From Desulfosarcina sp. (GTDB taxonomy: Bacteria; Desulfobacterota; Desulfobacteria; Desulfobacterales; Desulfosarcinaceae): 8,140 nucleotides of DNA. The first letter of the stretch is position 1; each line of letters opens with the position of its first letter. Positions 6,047 to 8,140 of the stretch are shown piece after piece. The stretch lies in the NCBI GenBank assembly GCA_030642405.1, contig DAOWNV010000113.1, positions 1 through 8,140 on the forward strand. The letters run 5' to 3'. The notes under the pieces were generated by a model, which was given only the letters and a program-made list of their open reading frames with translations, had not been told where the DNA came from and did not search any database. The translations under genes and the position numbers were made by a program.

Positions 6047-6060
6047 AGGTGAGGTAACCC

Positions 6061-6600
6061 ATGAAAAAAGTTTTCGTGAAAGATTTGATGATTCCTATCA
6101 ATAGTTATGTTGCAGTAAAAAAAACAGACTCTCTTGTAAATGTATTACAGGCACTTGAATCGGCTCGACAGACCAACGAACACGCACACCGGGACGCCAT
6201 CGTGGTTGATGATAATGGCAAGTTTATCGGAAAAGTAACCATGATCGACATTTTCCGAGCTTTAGAACCAAACTATAAAAAATTTACGAGCAATCGCTCC
6301 GACAGAACACTCACTTCGGATTTCGTCATGAAAGCGGTCAAGGAATTCAATTTGTGGCTGGAACCAGAGCAGTCGATTTGTCAGCGAGGTAGCAAAAAAT
6401 TGGTTGCCGACGTGATGCATGTACCGGAAAGCATCGAGTATCTCCAGGAGGAAGACACGCTGGAAAAGGCATTGAACCTTTATGTGATGGATGTGCATCA
6501 GCCTTTGATCGTCAAAACAGGGGATACTGTAACCGGTATTTTACGTTTCGGCGACATGTTCGAAGTGGTTAGAAAAACCTTACTTGCCTGCAAACTATAG
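6061..6600 (+). CDS. CBS-domain pair protein 2 of 3
   Basis: This 179-residue protein is a paralogue of CBS-1, with CBS domains at about 5-70 and 113-179. It shares with CBS-1 the linker motif FNLW (96-99) and the C-terminus LLACKL. The first domain has the complete nucleotide-type motif GKVTMID (57-63, Thr60 and Asp63). The second reads GILRFGD (159-165), with Arg in the Thr/Ser place and the Asp kept. It is therefore a better candidate than CBS-1 for binding a nucleotide in site 1. The ATG follows an AGGTGAGG-type site (6047-6054) six bases upstream. It is separated from the transporter by a hairpin terminator, so its level may be set independently or by partial readthrough. It has no other domain, signal peptide or membrane segment, so it is probably a soluble regulator acting in trans. 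The partner and ligand are inferred from context only. Confidence 0.86.
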   Translation: MKKVFVKDLMIPINSYVAVKKTDSLVNVLQALESARQTNEHAHRDAIVVDDNGKFIGKVTMIDIFRALEPNYKKFTSNRSDRTLTSDFVMKAVKEFNLWLEPEQSICQRGSKKLVADVMHVPESIEYLQEEDTLEKALNLYVMDVHQPLIVKTGDTVTGILRFGDMFEVVRKTLLACKL

Positions 6601-6601
6601 C

Positions 6602-6610
6602 TCGACGCAC
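6602..6610 (+). repeat. TCGACGCAC, second copy, after CBS-2
   Basis: This is identical to 4423-4431 after CBS-1, at nearly the same distance from the stop codon. See that entry for its reading as a duplication remnant. Confidence 0.4.
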
Positions 6611-6631
6611 TTGAAATGATACCATCTCGTA

Positions 6632-6660
6632 TATCAATTAAGGTGCAAGGAGTATCAATT
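6632..6660 (+). repeat. Direct repeat TATCAATT upstream of CBS-3
   Basis: TATCAATT occurs at 6632-6639 and 6653-6660, exactly 21 bases apart. That is two helical turns, so a dimeric regulator could bind both on one face. Between them lies AAGGTGCAAGGAG. The repeats are about 90-120 bases upstream of the CBS-3 start, in a 150-base gap with no gene. Confidence 0.3.
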
Positions 6661-6750
6661 CATTTGCTACAAGCTGTAGATGGTTGTACGGATTGCTGAG
6701 TTCAGTGAATTTTTTTTTGGAATCGTATATGGAACAAAGCGGAGGACGAA

Positions 6751-7329
6751 GTGAAAAAAATTCTTGTCAATGAATTGATGGTTCCGATTTCTGAATATGC
6801 CACCGTCTTGGAAGGGGCAACTCTTTATGAAGCTGTCATGGAATTGGAGAAAGCACAAGAGGCATACAAAAAAAGTAAATATTCACATCGCGGGGTGCTT
6901 GTTTTGAACAACAAGGGACGCGTGATCGGAAAAATAAGTCAGATGGACTTCTTGTTTGCGATAGAGCCTAAAGATGCCAATTTGATACAAATTAGAGAGA
7001 ACCGGCGTTTCGGATTTACAAGAAAGGCCGTTGCCTTGCAGCAGGAGGAGTACCTTAAATTATCGCCACCCAATACTGATGTCTATACCTTGGTTTCTAA
7101 AATGAGTGTAATCGATTACATGCAGACACCGACTGAGGGAGAATATGTCAATGAGAAAGCCTCATTGAATACGGCTATTCATCAGTTGACCGCCGGTTCC
7201 AATTTGTCTCTGCTGGTCACCCGTGGAGAGGCAATAGTCGGTGTGTTAAGATTATCGGATGTTTTTGCAGCCACCTTCTATTCCATGAAAAATTCCGATT
7301 CACAATTATCCGAAAAGGCGGCAGGATGA
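6751..7329 (+). CDS. CBS-domain pair protein 3 of 3
   Basis: This 192-residue third paralogue has CBS domains at about 5-72 and 118-180, with an extra charged tail NSDSQLSEKAAG absent from the other two. It is close to CBS-1 in several patches: SEYATV (14-19), GFTRK (88-92), AIHQL (142-146), SLLVT and VGVLRLSD. In the linker, however, it lacks the FNLW and ACKL motifs shared by CBS-1 and CBS-2. The first-domain motif GKISQMD (60-66) is canonical (Ser63, Asp66), and the second reads GVLRLSD (164-170). The start is GTG 6751, five bases after GGAGG (6741-6745). It overlaps the next gene by four bases (ATGA at 7326-7329), so the two are translationally coupled and their products probably work together. 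The ligand is unknown; an adenine nucleotide is the family default. Confidence 0.85.
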   Translation: MKKILVNELMVPISEYATVLEGATLYEAVMELEKAQEAYKKSKYSHRGVLVLNNKGRVIGKISQMDFLFAIEPKDANLIQIRENRRFGFTRKAVALQQEEYLKLSPPNTDVYTLVSKMSVIDYMQTPTEGEYVNEKASLNTAIHQLTAGSNLSLLVTRGEAIVGVLRLSDVFAATFYSMKNSDSQLSEKAAG

Positions 7330-8140
7330 AAGAATTAGAAAAACTCTTCGATCGTATCATTCAACGAGTGAACATCAATCTTCGGGAACTGGAATTTGAT
7401 GTCCACCCAATGGTACAAAATCTCGTACCAAGCAGGCAGATGGCCAAGTTTTATGCATTTTATGGAATTACACCCAACCACCCATTGAATTTGGTGTTCA
7501 AAAATTCCAATCTTGCCGGCAGCTATTTTTTAGGCAGATGTATTGTTACCAACTCGTTGCTGTATAAAAGTGATATTCGTGGTGACGAATTGAAAAAGAG
7601 CGGAGACATCTTTCAATATCAAGATTATAATATTCCGGTAAGCGAGGATGAAGAAATCCGGATTTATGACAGCTTCTTGATAAAAACATTGGTCCATAAT
7701 TATTCTCATGATCCGGAAACGCTGGAAAGGTTTTTTATCCGGGATACCATTTCCACTCATTATGCAAACATCCATGGTTCGCCTTCTGATGGGTGCTTTC
7801 TCGGACCTTTTTCAACTGTGGATTTGACCACCATGCGTGATTGTGTCATCGGTGCATATGCATATGTTCAAGCAGGTGAAATCAGCCATTTAAACGTAGA
7901 TCCTGGAACGGTTTGGGTCCGCCAACCTGAAATTTTTAATTTTATGTACCGCTTTCCCCGCCAAGAGTTGAATAATTATATCTACTTTGCTGCAGGGATC
8001 CCACCTCAGGGTGTTTTTATGGACTTTGTAGAAGATCGCAAGGAGGCGTTTCGACGGGTTTTCGATGTAGTCAATATCGAAACACATGCTGCGGTTCCCG
8101 ACAGTGCGTCTCTTGACCGGTTTGCCGTAATCAAACCTAA
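7326..8140 (+). CDS. Left-handed beta-helix (hexapeptide-repeat) protein, 3' end outside window
   Basis: This open frame starts at ATG 7326 and remains open to the right edge, giving 271 residues without a stop. It begins MKELEKLFDRIIQRVNINLR, an amphipathic helical segment. Two stretches resemble the [LIV]-G-x4 turns of left-handed parallel beta-helices: NLVFKNSNLAGSYFLGRCIV (55-74) with the following NSLLYKSDIRGDEL, and GCFLGPFSTVDLTTMRDCVI (156-175) with the following GAYAYVQAGEISHLNV. An acidic, less repetitive segment (about 89-150) separates them. Such folds occur in acyl-, acetyl- and nucleotidyl-transferases and in gamma carbonic anhydrase-like proteins, but I see no decisive catalytic motif. 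Hence I give it no gene name. No signal peptide or membrane segment is visible, so it should be cytoplasmic. The four-base overlap with CBS-3 suggests a common function with the CBS/transporter cluster. Confidence 0.7.
   Translation, partial: MKELEKLFDRIIQRVNINLRELEFDVHPMVQNLVPSRQMAKFYAFYGITPNHPLNLVFKNSNLAGSYFLGRCIVTNSLLYKSDIRGDELKKSGDIFQYQDYNIPVSEDEEIRIYDSFLIKTLVHNYSHDPETLERFFIRDTISTHYANIHGSPSDGCFLGPFSTVDLTTMRDCVIGAYAYVQAGEISHLNVDPGTVWVRQPEIFNFMYRFPRQELNNYIYFAAGIPPQGVFMDFVEDRKEAFRRVFDVVNIETHAAVPDSASLDRFAVIKP

Noticed and set aside
6665..6700. Eleven-codon leader peptide (TTG start) upstream of CBS-3
   Set aside because: It is too short, has a rare start and poor ribosome spacing, and has no run of regulatory codons.
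1..8140. CRISPR array, tRNA or rRNA gene, insertion sequence
   Set aside because: No regularly spaced repeats, cloverleaf sequences or transposase-like frames were seen on either strand.

Overview
The window reads as a bacterial chromosome segment of moderate base composition. My best guess is a member of the Desulfobacterota (sulfate-reducer type). This is inferred from protein flavour: a short PSD-type phosphatidylserine decarboxylase, a 63-residue omega subunit, FolE2 in place of FolE, and a DASS-type transporter with CBS regulators. No 16S or other taxonomic marker is present. All convincing genes lie on the + strand.

Left part (1-3482), housekeeping. The 3' end of tsaB (tRNA t6A synthesis) is followed by psd (phosphatidylethanolamine synthesis). 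A near-consensus sigma70-type promoter sits at the end of tsaB, and a good intrinsic terminator follows psd. Next comes a tight run of greA (transcript cleavage factor), rpoZ (RNA polymerase omega), ttcA (tRNA 2-thiocytidine synthase family) and folE2 (GTP cyclohydrolase IB), with gaps of 13, 18 and 80 bases. This is probably one transcript linking transcription, tRNA modification and pterin/folate or deazaguanine supply.

Middle (3483-3860): an AT-rich intergenic stretch of about 380 bases. It holds an 11-bp-stem inverted repeat just after folE2, short repeats, and a weakly supported 45-codon minus-strand ORF.

Right part (3861-8140), accessory and the most interesting region. Three paralogous two-CBS-domain proteins (184, 179 and 192 residues) are interleaved with a 494-residue DASS/SLC13-like membrane transporter, in the order CBS-1, transporter, CBS-2, CBS-3. 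They are followed, with an ATGA stop/start overlap, by a protein with left-handed beta-helix (hexapeptide-repeat) segments that runs off the window. The transporter keeps the family fold signatures but has lost the usual SNT and first-half PPN binding motifs. CBS-1 has a degenerate nucleotide motif in its first CBS domain, while CBS-2 and CBS-3 keep it. I read the cluster as an anion or carboxylate uptake module controlled by a small family of adenylate-sensing proteins. The substrate and mechanism are not determined by the sequence, and I cannot rule out that this arrangement has been described elsewhere.
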